In this document: positions 24,313-33,442 of the stretch, in pieces
How the letters are laid out: each line of letters opens with the position of its first letter
Position numbering within the stretch: position 1 is the stretch's first letter
From: Massilia sp. NR 4-1
GTDB lineage: Bacteria; Pseudomonadota; Gammaproteobacteria; Burkholderiales; Burkholderiaceae_D
Assembly: GCF_001191005.1 (NCBI RefSeq)
Contig: NZ_CP012201.1
Span: 4,340,001-4,404,000, forward strand
Length of the DNA: 64,000 nt
Direction: 5' to 3'
Translations under genes and position numbers: made by a program
Notes under the pieces: generated by a model
What the model was told of the DNA's origin: nothing
Databases searched by the model: none
Seen by the model: the letters and a program-made list of their open reading frames with translations, nothing else

Positions 24313-26550
24313 ATGTTTCAGCAAAAACCCATGGCCGCGGCGCTCGTGCTCGCCCTGAGCGCGCCGCTTGCGCACGCCGATCAAACCCTGTCCACCATCA
24401 CCGTCACCGCCACGCGCACCGAAACGGCGGCCGAAAACGTGGCCGCCACCGTCAGCGTGCTGGAACGCGCGGAGATCGAGCGCCGCCTGCCGGGCGATGC
24501 CGCCGACCTGCTGCGCGACGAGCCCGATGTGGCGCTGGCGCGCGACCTGCGCCGCTTCGGCGCCACCCGCGTGAATATCCGCGGCATCGAGGACAACCGC
24601 GTGACGCAGATGGTCGACGGCGTACGCCTGCCCGATTTCTACAACGGCGGCGGCCCCACCAACTTCACCATGAACGCACCGGGTGGCGTTTCGCCCGACT
24701 TCCTCAAGCGCGTCGAAATCCTGCGCGGCGCGGCATCGAGCCTGTATGGTTCGGACGCCATCGGCGGCGTGGTCGGCTACCTGACCCTGGACCCGGCCGA
24801 CCTGCTGGCGCCGGAGCAGCGCACGAGCGCGCGCTACCGCATCAGCCACAACGGCGCCAACGATGCGCTGCGCCACTCCCTGCTGGGCGCCTGGCGCGGC
24901 GAATCGGGCGAAGCGCTGGTGGGCTACTCGCGCGCCACCGCGCACGCCTTCGAGAATATGGGTTCGGACGACAGCCGCACGGCCAACCGCAGCCTGCCCA
25001 ATCCGCAGGACATCCGCGACCAGGGCCTGTTGATGAAGCTCGCCTATCGCCCCGCGCCCGGCCACAAGCTGTCGGCCACGCTGGAAGGCCGCAAGATCGA
25101 TAGCGACGTCGACGTGCTGCGCCTGGCCGCCTCCCTGCCCAAGGTCAGCGCCATGTCGGGCGACGACCATGGCCGCCGCCTGCGCGGCACCGTGGAGTGG
25201 CAGCACATGCCGCAAGGCGCCTGGTATGAGCGCCTGACCGCACGCCTTTACCATCAGGACTCCGACACCAAGAACTACAACCGCCAGAAGCGCGAACGCA
25301 CCAGCGCCACCTGCGCCGCTTCCGGTCCCGTGGGCGTGAACAACTGCCTGATCGACCAGGAATTCCTGTTCTCGCAAACCGCCACCGGCGCCAGCCTGCA
25401 ATTTGAAAGCGGCCTGAAACTGGGCGGCCAGGACCATCTGCTGACCTATGGCGTGGATACCTCGCGCGTGAAGACCGAGGAGCGGCGCGACGCCACCGTG
25501 CGCAACCAGACCACCGGCACCGTAGGCAAGAACCTGGCGGGCGACATCTTCCCGCTGCGCGATTTCGCCATCGGCAATACCGATACCCTCGCCTTCTTCG
25601 CCCAGGACGAGATCAACGGCCTGGCAGGCGGCGCCCTAAGCCTGACGCCAAGCCTGCGCTACGACTGGCGCCGTCTCTCGCCCAAGGTCGACGCCCTGGC
25701 CCAGGCAGTGCTGGACAATATCAAGCGCAAGGTGGCGCGCCAGAGCGACGGCTCGCTCTCGCCCAAGCTGGCGGCGATGTGGACCTTCACTCCCGGCATA
25801 TCGGCTTACGGCCAGCTGGCGCGCGGCTTCCGCGCCCCGAACTATGAAGAGGTCAACGGCGCCTTCCGCAACAACTCGCAGATGTATGGCATCGTGCCCA
25901 ATCCCGACCTGAAACCGGAAACCAGCGTCGGCCTGGAAGTCGGCCTGAAGCTGCGCGCCGACAAAGTGCGCGGCCAGATCGCCCTGTACGACAACCGCTA
26001 CCGCGACTTCATCGCCAGCGTGCAGTTGAACTGCCCGAGCGATCCGCGCTGCGTGGCCGCGCCGATCCGCATGACCAGCATGTTCCAGAATCTGTCGCGG
26101 GTGCGCATCCACGGCGCCGAAGCACGCGCCGTATGGGACTTTGCGCCGGGCTGGAAACTCGATGGCTCGGTAGCCGTGGCGCGCGGCGACAACCGCTCCG
26201 ATGGCCAGCCGCTGAATACGGTGGAGCCGCAGCGCCTAAGCGCCGGCCTGCTGCACGATGCGGGCGCCTGGGGCGCCGAGCTGCGCCTGCGCGCCGCCAA
26301 GGCCGTGAGCCGCACCGACGACAGCAATGGCGCCTGGTTCCGTCCCGCCGGCTATGGCGTCAGCGACCTGGCGCTGTGGTGGCGTCCCATGAAAGGCACG
26401 CAGATCAATCTGGCCGTGAACAATCTGGCCGATAAAAAATATTGGCTGTGGAGCGATATCCGCCAGGCCGACAGCAGCGCACCGACCGGCGTGGACTTTT
26501 ACACCCAGCCGGGACGCAAGGTATCGGCCAGCCTGAGTTACCAATTCTAA
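24313..26550 (+). CDS. TonB-dependent haem/haemoglobin-type outer membrane receptor
   Basis: 745 residues. A signal peptide covers residues 1-22 and a TonB-box-like segment, QTLSTITVTATRTE, follows. The plug domain contains GATRVNIRGIEDNRVTQMVD and RVEILRGAASSLYGSDAIGG. The barrel carries GFRAPNYEEVNGAFRNNSQ then VPNPDLKPETS, the FRAP/NPDL pair typical of haem and haemoglobin receptors, and ends in the outer-membrane signature SLSYQF. No histidine lies between FRAP and NPDL, although many haem receptors use one there. It should import haem or a similar tetrapyrrole using TonB energy. It is the first gene behind the FNR and Fur boxes, 9 bases before the CobN-like gene. Confidence 0.86.
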   Translation: MFQQKPMAAALVLALSAPLAHADQTLSTITVTATRTETAAENVAATVSVLERAEIERRLPGDAADLLRDEPDVALARDLRRFGATRVNIRGIEDNRVTQMVDGVRLPDFYNGGGPTNFTMNAPGGVSPDFLKRVEILRGAASSLYGSDAIGGVVGYLTLDPADLLAPEQRTSARYRISHNGANDALRHSLLGAWRGESGEALVGYSRATAHAFENMGSDDSRTANRSLPNPQDIRDQGLLMKLAYRPAPGHKLSATLEGRKIDSDVDVLRLAASLPKVSAMSGDDHGRRLRGTVEWQHMPQGAWYERLTARLYHQDSDTKNYNRQKRERTSATCAASGPVGVNNCLIDQEFLFSQTATGASLQFESGLKLGGQDHLLTYGVDTSRVKTEERRDATVRNQTTGTVGKNLAGDIFPLRDFAIGNTDTLAFFAQDEINGLAGGALSLTPSLRYDWRRLSPKVDALAQAVLDNIKRKVARQSDGSLSPKLAAMWTFTPGISAYGQLARGFRAPNYEEVNGAFRNNSQMYGIVPNPDLKPETSVGLEVGLKLRADKVRGQIALYDNRYRDFIASVQLNCPSDPRCVAAPIRMTSMFQNLSRVRIHGAEARAVWDFAPGWKLDGSVAVARGDNRSDGQPLNTVEPQRLSAGLLHDAGAWGAELRLRAAKAVSRTDDSNGAWFRPAGYGVSDLALWWRPMKGTQINLAVNNLADKKYWLWSDIRQADSSAPTGVDFYTQPGRKVSASLSYQF

Positions 26551-26559
26551 GGCCGGGCC

Positions 26560-29500
26560 ATGCGCAAGTTCTTACCCCGCTGCCTGTTGGCCTGCATGCT
26601 GCTGCTGTGCGGCAGCATGCAGGCCAACGCCGCCAGGCTGCTGTTCCTGACCACCAGTCCCACGCCCGCCGGTAAATTCCAGCTGCTCGCCCAACTGGGC
26701 AAGCCGGTCGGCGCCAGCGTCGACGTGCGCTTCATCGAACAGCTGCCATCGGAGCCGGATGCCTCGCTGTTCGCCGGCTACGACGCTGTGCTGTTCGACC
26801 TGCCGCGCGACCATATGCGCGAATTCGGCAAGGTGCGCCTGGCGCGCGCCTTGCCGGGCCTGAAAGCGCCGTCCCTCTGGCTGCACGAGCAAAGCCCGTC
26901 CTGGCAAGGCTTGCCGGAACCGCTGGCGCGCCGCCTGCTCGCCTACTACGTGAACGGCAGCAGCGCCAATTACACCGGCTTCCTGCAATCGCTGGCGGCG
27001 CACCTGGGCGGCAAGAGCCTGGATGGCATCGCGCCGCCCATCGTCTTCCCCAAGGCCGCGCTCTACCATCCGAAGGCGCCCGGCAAGATCTTCGCCAACG
27101 CCGCCGACTACCTGCGCTGGAAAGGCGTGCAGCTGGAGCGCAAACCGGCCATCGTCGGCATCGCCCTGCACCAGTCCTATATCGCCGCCGAGCAGACCGC
27201 CTTCATCGACGACCTGGTCGCGCGCATCGAAGCCGGCGGCGCGCTGGCCCTGCCCTTCTACGGCCCGGCCATGACGCCGATGGCGCCGGCCATGAGCATA
27301 AACGGCAAGGCGCTGCCGGACGTGATCATCAATAGCCAGATCATGCTCAATCCAGAAGGCCGAAAGCAGGAATTCGAGGCGCTCGGCATTCCCGTGATCC
27401 AGGCCACGCCCTACCGCAAGGGCGACGCCGCCGCCTGGGCCGCCGACCCGCAGGGCGTGCAGCTGATGGACGTGCCTTTCTACCTGGCCCAGGGCGAGTA
27501 CGCCGGCATCGTGGACGCCATGGTGACGGGCGCGGCGCGCAAGAGCGACGACCAGATCCTGCCGATTCCGGCCCAGGCGCAAGCCATCGTGGAGAAGGCG
27601 CTCAAGCTGGCACGCCTGCAGCGCACGCCGAATAGCGAGAAGCACCTGGCCATCTTCTTCTGGAATTATCCGCCGGGCGAGAAAAACCTCTCGGCCTCCT
27701 ATCTGAACCTGCCGCGCAGTCTTTCCGGCACCTTGGCCGCGCTGCACGCCGCCGGCTACAGCACCCAGCCGCAGGACGAAGAAGTGCTGACCGCTTCCCT
27801 GCAACGCCTGCTCGCGCCCTTCTACCGCGACGACACGCTTGAAGGCCTGCTGCGCGACGGTCTGGCCGAGCTGCTGCCGGTATCGACCTACCGCGCCTGG
27901 CTGAACACCCTGCCCGAGCCGGTGAGGCAGACGCTGAACACGCGCTGGGGCGAGCCGGAACGCTCATCCATGGTCGTGAAGCGCGGCGGCGAAGCATTCT
28001 TCGTCGTGCCGCGCGCGAAATTCGGCAATATCGTGATCCTGCCGCAGCCGCCGCGCGGCGAGAAGTGGGAGGGCAAGGAAAAGGCGCTCTACCACAGCAC
28101 CAAGGCCGATCCTTCGCACTTCTATCTGGCTGCCTATCTGTGGGCGCGCCAGGGCCATAAGGCCGAAGCGCTGATCCACTACGGCACGCACGGTTCTCAG
28201 GAATGGCTGCCGGGTAAGGAACGCGGCCTGTCGGTGTATGACTACCCGCTGCTGGCGATCGGCGATGTGCCGGTGGTCTATCCCTACATCGTGGACAATA
28301 TCGGCGAAGCCGTGCAGGCCAAGCGCCGCGGCCGCGCCGTCATCATCACCCACCAGACGCCGCCTTTCGCGCCGGCGGGCCTGCACGATGCGCTATCGAA
28401 GCTGCACGACCTGCTGCATGCCTGGCTGGCGCAGGATGCCGGCGCCGTGAAGGAGAAACTGGCCGAAGACCTGCTGCGCGCCACCCGTGCCGAGCGTATC
28501 GACAAGGATATGGGCTGGGATGCGCAACGCATCGCCGCCGATTTCCCTGGTTTCGTGGATGCTTTGCACAGCCAGTTGCACGAGGTGGCGCAGACGGCCC
28601 AGCCGCTCGGACTGCACAGCTTCGGCGCCGCGCCGCAGGAACTGCACCGCCTCGGCACCGTGATGCTGATGCTGGGTAAGGACTACTGGAAGCTGGCGGC
28701 GGCGCCCGGCGACGAGCCGGACGAAGTCTTCGTCGACGATTACCGCAAGCTGGCCGAATCGGCGCCCTACCGCCTGCTGCGCCGCCATGTGATCGAAGGC
28801 CAGCCGCTGGGCGCAGTCAAAGACCAGCGCCTGTCCGCCCTGCTGCAGCGCGGCCAGGCCTATTACGCGGCGCTGGGCGCGGGCCAGGAAATGGCCGGCA
28901 TGCTCGCGGCGCTCGATGGCCGCCATATCGCCACTTCCTATGGCGGCGATCCGATCAAGAATCCGGATGCACTGCCGACCGGACGCAATCTGTATGGCTT
29001 CGATCCCTCGCGCGTGCCAAGCGAGCAAGCCTGGAGCGCGGGCAAGGACGCGCTGAACGCGCTGCTGGCCGCGCACCGCAAGGCCAAGGGCCAGTTCCCG
29101 AAAAAGCTGGCCTTCTCCCTGTGGTCGGTGGAGACCATGCGCCACCAGGGCATCCTGGAAGCGCAGGCGCTGTGGGCGCTGGGCGTGGAGCCGGTATGGG
29201 ATGCGGGCGGCCGCGTGGTGGACGTGAAACTGATTCCGCGCAGCCAGCTGGGCCGCCCGCGCGTGGACGTGGTGCTGTCGGCCACCGGCCTGTATCGCGA
29301 CCACTTCCCGAACGCCATGCGCCAGCTGGCGAAAGCCGTGCGCCTGGCGGCCGAGGCGCAGGAGCAAGACAACCCCGTCCTCGCCAACACACGCGCCATC
29401 GCCGCCACGCTGGCCAAGGCGGGCATGCCGGAAGCGGAACGCCTGAACGCAGCCCAGACCCGCATCTTCTCTTCCGAATCGGGCCGCTACGGCAGCGGCC

Positions 29501-30519
29501 TGGATGACGCCACCCTCGCCAGCGATACCTGGAAGGGCAAGGAGGAAGGCGACCGTAAACTGGCCGAACTCTATTTGTCGCGCATGCAGTACGCCTATGG
29601 TCCGGACGAGGCGCGCTGGGGCCAGGCCGGCAGCAAATTGAACCTGTATGCCGAGGCGCTGCGCGGCACCGAGGGCGCGGTGCTGTCGCGCACCTCGAAC
29701 CTGTACGGCATGCTGACCACCGACGATCCCTTCCAGTATCTGGGCGGCCTGTCGCTGGCCGTGCGCCACCTGGACGGCAAAGCGCCGGAACTGTACATCT
29801 CGAACCTGCGCGACAGCAGCCAAAGCGGCGGCCGCGTGGAGAGCGCAGCCGGCTTCCTCGCCAAGGAACTGGCAACGCGCAATTTCCATCCCGGCTATAT
29901 CAAAGGCCTGATGGCGGAAGGCTATTCCGGCACGCTGCAAGTGCTGGACTCGGTCAACAATTTCTGGGGCTGGCAGGCCGTGGCGCGCGAAACCGTGCGT
30001 GACGACCAGTGGCAGGAGTTTGTCGATGTGTATGTGCGCGACAAGCATAAGCTCGGCATCCGCGACTGGTTCGAGCGCGACAACCCGCATGCGATGGCGC
30101 AGACCATCGAACGCATGCTGGAAGCGGCGCGCAAGGGCTACTGGCAGGCCGATGCCGCCACCGTGCAGGAATTGAAGGAACGCTGGCGCGAGCTGGCCGC
30201 GCGCCACGACGTGAAAACGGATAACGCGCAGTTCCAGGCCTTCGTCGCACCAGGCTTTGGCCTGCAGGGCAGCGTACCGGCGCAAGCCGTGGCGCGCGCC
30301 GCACCGCCTGCGCCCACGCAGAAATCCGCCCAGGCCAAACCTGCCGAAGCCGCGCCGCCGGCACCACCCGCACCGCCGCCGATCCGCGGCATGCAGCTGG
30401 AAAAAGTCGAAACGCCGCAGCCGCCCAAGCCGCAACCCCTGCCCATGGCGCTGGCCGTGATGCTGGGCACCCTGCTGGCCGGCGCGCTGCGCCAGGCACG
30501 TTCCCCATCCGCTATCTAA
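26560..30519 (+). CDS. Secreted, membrane-anchored CobN-like chelatase (HmuS-type dechelatase candidate)
   Basis: 1319 residues, the size of CobN/magnesium chelatase H subunits. The chelatase signature HYGTHGSQEWLPGK lies near residue 540. Unlike cytoplasmic CobN it starts with a Sec signal peptide (residues 1-24, ending QANA) and ends with a proline-rich linker (about 1248-1290) and one hydrophobic helix (about 1292-1310), so the catalytic body should face the periplasm. No CobS/CobT-type ATPase is nearby; an ExbB-like channel and a DUF2149 protein follow instead. The same set occurs in the hmu haem-uptake locus of Bacteroidetes, whose CobN-like HmuS is implicated in removing iron from haem. 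Haem demetallation is favoured here because of the Fur box and the haem-type receptor; cobalt or corrinoid handling is the alternative. Confidence 0.83.
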   Translation: MRKFLPRCLLACMLLLCGSMQANAARLLFLTTSPTPAGKFQLLAQLGKPVGASVDVRFIEQLPSEPDASLFAGYDAVLFDLPRDHMREFGKVRLARALPGLKAPSLWLHEQSPSWQGLPEPLARRLLAYYVNGSSANYTGFLQSLAAHLGGKSLDGIAPPIVFPKAALYHPKAPGKIFANAADYLRWKGVQLERKPAIVGIALHQSYIAAEQTAFIDDLVARIEAGGALALPFYGPAMTPMAPAMSINGKALPDVIINSQIMLNPEGRKQEFEALGIPVIQATPYRKGDAAAWAADPQGVQLMDVPFYLAQGEYAGIVDAMVTGAARKSDDQILPIPAQAQAIVEKALKLARLQRTPNSEKHLAIFFWNYPPGEKNLSASYLNLPRSLSGTLAALHAAGYSTQPQDEEVLTASLQRLLAPFYRDDTLEGLLRDGLAELLPVSTYRAWLNTLPEPVRQTLNTRWGEPERSSMVVKRGGEAFFVVPRAKFGNIVILPQPPRGEKWEGKEKALYHSTKADPSHFYLAAYLWARQGHKAEALIHYGTHGSQEWLPGKERGLSVYDYPLLAIGDVPVVYPYIVDNIGEAVQAKRRGRAVIITHQTPPFAPAGLHDALSKLHDLLHAWLAQDAGAVKEKLAEDLLRATRAERIDKDMGWDAQRIAADFPGFVDALHSQLHEVAQTAQPLGLHSFGAAPQELHRLGTVMLMLGKDYWKLAAAPGDEPDEVFVDDYRKLAESAPYRLLRRHVIEGQPLGAVKDQRLSALLQRGQAYYAALGAGQEMAGMLAALDGRHIATSYGGDPIKNPDALPTGRNLYGFDPSRVPSEQAWSAGKDALNALLAAHRKAKGQFPKKLAFSLWSVETMRHQGILEAQALWALGVEPVWDAGGRVVDVKLIPRSQLGRPRVDVVLSATGLYRDHFPNAMRQLAKAVRLAAEAQEQDNPVLANTRAIAATLAKAGMPEAERLNAAQTRIFSSESGRYGSGLDDATLASDTWKGKEEGDRKLAELYLSRMQYAYGPDEARWGQAGSKLNLYAEALRGTEGAVLSRTSNLYGMLTTDDPFQYLGGLSLAVRHLDGKAPELYISNLRDSSQSGGRVESAAGFLAKELATRNFHPGYIKGLMAEGYSGTLQVLDSVNNFWGWQAVARETVRDDQWQEFVDVYVRDKHKLGIRDWFERDNPHAMAQTIERMLEAARKGYWQADAATVQELKERWRELAARHDVKTDNAQFQAFVAPGFGLQGSVPAQAVARAAPPAPTQKSAQAKPAEAAPPAPPAPPPIRGMQLEKVETPQPPKPQPLPMALAVMLGTLLAGALRQARSPSAI

Positions 30520-30541
30520 CAACATCGCTGAAAGACCAACC

Positions 30542-31027
30542 ATGCAAACCCTGATTGAAACCCTGATGTACCAGCTGGGCCAGATTTTCCTGCTGCCCAC
30601 GCTGGCCCTGATCGCCCTGCTCTTCCTCTACAGCTGCTACAGCCTGGGCGGCTTTGCCGTGCAGGCCTTGCAGCGCCGCCGCGGCCAGGGCCGTCCGCTG
30701 CTGGAATGGTGGCGCAGCAACCGCCACGCCAGCGCCGACGAACTCGACGTACGCGCCCACAAGCAGCTGGAGGCGGCGCGCATCGCCACCCGCATCGCAC
30801 CGATGCTGGGACTGGTGGCCACCATGATTCCCATGGGGCCGGCCATGAAATCGCTCTCGGACGGCAATCTGGGCGCGGTGTCGCAAAACCTGATGGTGGC
30901 TTTCTCCGCTGTGATCCTGGCGCTGATCGCCGCTTCCGCCACCTTCCTGGTGGTGAATGTACGCCGCCGCTGGCTGGCCGAAGAAATCCTGGAAATCGAC
31001 AGCCTGCGCGAGGAGAAGACGCAATGA
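30542..31027 (+). CDS. MotA/TolQ/ExbB-like proton channel protein
   Basis: 161 residues with three hydrophobic helices: about 15-40, then a pair around 83-100 and 112-137. The pair RIAPMLGLVATMIPMGPAM and LMVAFSAVILALIAASATFL matches the ExbB/TolQ channel core. It is shorter than ExbB (about 240 residues) and lacks the large cytoplasmic loop. It should form the stator of a proton-driven machine with the DUF2149 protein, whose gene overlaps it by 4 bases. Location right after the chelatase suggests it powers that enzyme rather than a general TonB system. This functional link is inferred. Confidence 0.85.
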   Translation: MQTLIETLMYQLGQIFLLPTLALIALLFLYSCYSLGGFAVQALQRRRGQGRPLLEWWRSNRHASADELDVRAHKQLEAARIATRIAPMLGLVATMIPMGPAMKSLSDGNLGAVSQNLMVAFSAVILALIAASATFLVVNVRRRWLAEEILEIDSLREEKTQ

Positions 31028-31335
31028 AGCTGCTGCATGAACCGGAAACCGAAGACCCTATCCTCTCCGTGGTCAATCTGATCGACGTCTTCCTCGTCAT
31101 CATCGCAGCGCTGCTGATCGTGGTCGCCAAGAACCCGCTGCTGAACGCCTTCAGCCGCCAGGACGTCACCGTGATTACCGACGCCGGCAAGCCCACCATG
31201 GAAGTGGTGGTGAAGAAGGGCGAGAAGATCGAACACTATAAAAGCACCGGCAATATCGGCCAGGGCGAAGGCGCCAAGGCCGGTACGGCTTACCGCATGA
31301 AGGACGGTTCCATCGTCTACGTGCCGGAAGCTTGA
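31024..31335 (+). CDS. DUF2149 protein, ExbD/TolR-like
   Basis: 103 residues. A single hydrophobic helix, SVVNLIDVFLVIIAALLIVV (about residues 15-34), carries an aspartate in the NLIDVFLV context, like the proton-binding aspartate of ExbD/TolR/MotB helices. A short charged domain of about 65 residues follows and should lie in the periplasm. DUF2149 genes are known next to CobN-like and ExbB-like genes. The ATGA overlap with the channel gene supports a complex of the two. It is smaller than ExbD (about 140 residues) and may be a minimal version. Confidence 0.8.
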   Translation: MKLLHEPETEDPILSVVNLIDVFLVIIAALLIVVAKNPLLNAFSRQDVTVITDAGKPTMEVVVKKGEKIEHYKSTGNIGQGEGAKAGTAYRMKDGSIVYVPEA

Positions 31336-31404
31336 TACACATCATTCAAAAATCCACCTGCTCCCGAGTACGATTCCCACTGCATCATTAGAAAGAAGCC
31401 GCCA

Positions 31405-33441
31405 ATGTCCCGCCTACCTACTCCCCTCGCCGCCGGCCTTCTGGCCGGTTGCAGCCTGCTGGCCGCCGAAGCAGCCGCGCAGGAAAGCACCCTGCCCCTG
31501 ACCACCGTTACCGCCAAAGGCTATGCAGGCGAAGACCTGCAAACCCCGCTGGCCGCCGTTTCGCTAAGCCGCGACGAGCTGCTGGCGCGCGGCGCGGCCA
31601 ACGCCGGCGATGCGCTGCGCGGCGTGCCGGGGCTGGCGGTTGCCAGCGATGGGCCGCAGGGACAGAATCCGGTGATCCGCGGCTTGAAGAAGGAGAGCAT
31701 CGCCCTGCTGATCGACGGCATGCGTGTCAATTCGGCGCAGCCGGCGGGCGCCATCGCATCCCTGCTGTCGCTGGGATTGACGGATCGGCTGGAAGTGGTG
31801 AAAGGCCCGGCTTCCGTGCTGTACGGCGCTGGCGCCATGGGCGGCGCCATCAATATCCTGACGCCGCAGGCCAAATTCGTTCCGGGCGCGCAGATCAGCA
31901 CCAGCGTGGGCGGCGACAGCGCCAGCGATGCGCTGCGCGCGGCGGCCATCGCCAATATGTCGCAGGGCGACCATGCCTTCATGCTGGGTGCGGCCATCGC
32001 GCGCATCGGCGATTACCGCAGCCCGGCGGGCGAGGTGGCGCATAGCGGCTACGACTCGGACAGCTTTATCGGCCAGTACCGCTTCCGCATCGATGGCAGC
32101 CAGCAGCTGCGCGTATCGCTGCAAAGACACCGCGACGACGACGTGTGGTATCCCGGTTCGGCCAAACCCGGCACGCCGCCGGCGCTGGGCACCGTGACAG
32201 TGCGCGCGCCGAAGCAGGAACGCAAGCTGGCCGAGGTGGGCTACAGCCGCAAGGACAGTGGCACCCTGAATTTCGATGTGCGCGCCTACCGCCAGGAGGT
32301 GCACCGCCAGATCCAGGCCTATGCAGCCGCGCTGGGCCGTAACCAGAGCGAAACCGATGTCACCTTCACCACCGACGGCGTGGACGCCAGCGCCAACTGG
32401 CTGGCCCATCCTCAGCATCTTCTGTCCTTTGGCGTGAACGCCTGGAAGATGAAGGCCGCGCCGGAGCGCTATCTGAACAACAACCCTCCGCTGTTCAACA
32501 ACCATGTGCGCAACGACCCTTTCCGCGACGGCAAAATCGACGCCCTCGGTCTCTACGTGCAGGATGACGCGCGCTTCGGCCAGCTGAATGTCCTGGCGGG
32601 CCTGCGCTACGACCGCATCAAGGGCTCGGCCGAGTCGATGAGCAATGGCGCGGTGCGCAACGGCCTCGCGCGCAGCGACCATGCCACCTCCGGCAGCCTG
32701 GGCGCAATCTACGAAGTGTCGCCGCTGCTGCGGCCTTACGCCAATCTGTCGCGCGGCTTCCGCGCCGGCGAGATGCGCGAGCGCTTCGAAGCTTCGCCGC
32801 GTGGCGACGGCTACTACTATGTGGGCAATCCGCAGATCCGCCCCGAGAAGGCAACGCAATTCGAACTGGGCCTGAAAGGCGAGGATAGCCGCTTCAGCTA
32901 CAGCCTGTCGGCCTACCGCAGCCGCATCAGCGACTACATCACGGGCCGCGTCACCGGCGCTGTGAATGCCGGCCTGCCGGTCAAGCAGACCGAGAATATC
33001 GGTCGCGCCACGCTCAAAGGCCTGGAATTCCAGGGCCGCTGGCAAGTCATCAACCAGCAGTGGCTGACGGCGGCCTACTCGCGCATCCGCGGCGAGAACG
33101 ACGACCTGCGCGAACCGCTGTTCCAGATGCCGGCCGACGAAGCTTCGCTGGGTTGGCAGGGCCGCATCGCCGGCGGCTGGAGCGGCGACGCCACGCTGCG
33201 CATGGTCAAGCGCCAGGACCGCGTGGCGCGCATCTTCGCGCGCGGCACGGAGAATGCGACAGCGGGCTTCGGTACGGCCGATATCGGCCTGACTTACCGC
33301 TGGCCAAAGAACAGCCTGCGCATCGCTTTGAAAAACCTGGCCGACAAGGCTTATCACGAGCACCTGACCGAAGGCCTGTCCGGGCAGGAAATCCAGGCGC
33401 CGGGCCGCAGCCTGGCACTCAACTGGCAAAGCACCTTCTGA
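31405..33441 (+). CDS. TonB-dependent outer membrane receptor, second in the operon
   Basis: 678 residues. A signal peptide ends near residue 25 (AEAAAQ), followed by the TonB-box-like STLPLTTVTAKGY. The plug contains GQNPVIRGLKKESIALLIDG and LEVVKGPASVLYGAGAMGG. The barrel holds GFRAGEMRERFEAS and GNPQIRPEKATQFELG, a degenerate FRAP/NPxL pair, and ends NWQSTF. The substrate is unknown; metal-chelate or metallophore uptake is plausible. It follows DUF2149 by 69 bases and precedes an ABC transporter by 1 base, so receptor and transporter probably handle the same compound across the two membranes. Confidence 0.85.
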   Translation: MSRLPTPLAAGLLAGCSLLAAEAAAQESTLPLTTVTAKGYAGEDLQTPLAAVSLSRDELLARGAANAGDALRGVPGLAVASDGPQGQNPVIRGLKKESIALLIDGMRVNSAQPAGAIASLLSLGLTDRLEVVKGPASVLYGAGAMGGAINILTPQAKFVPGAQISTSVGGDSASDALRAAAIANMSQGDHAFMLGAAIARIGDYRSPAGEVAHSGYDSDSFIGQYRFRIDGSQQLRVSLQRHRDDDVWYPGSAKPGTPPALGTVTVRAPKQERKLAEVGYSRKDSGTLNFDVRAYRQEVHRQIQAYAAALGRNQSETDVTFTTDGVDASANWLAHPQHLLSFGVNAWKMKAAPERYLNNNPPLFNNHVRNDPFRDGKIDALGLYVQDDARFGQLNVLAGLRYDRIKGSAESMSNGAVRNGLARSDHATSGSLGAIYEVSPLLRPYANLSRGFRAGEMRERFEASPRGDGYYYVGNPQIRPEKATQFELGLKGEDSRFSYSLSAYRSRISDYITGRVTGAVNAGLPVKQTENIGRATLKGLEFQGRWQVINQQWLTAAYSRIRGENDDLREPLFQMPADEASLGWQGRIAGGWSGDATLRMVKRQDRVARIFARGTENATAGFGTADIGLTYRWPKNSLRIALKNLADKAYHEHLTEGLSGQEIQAPGRSLALNWQSTF

Positions 33442-33442
33442 T

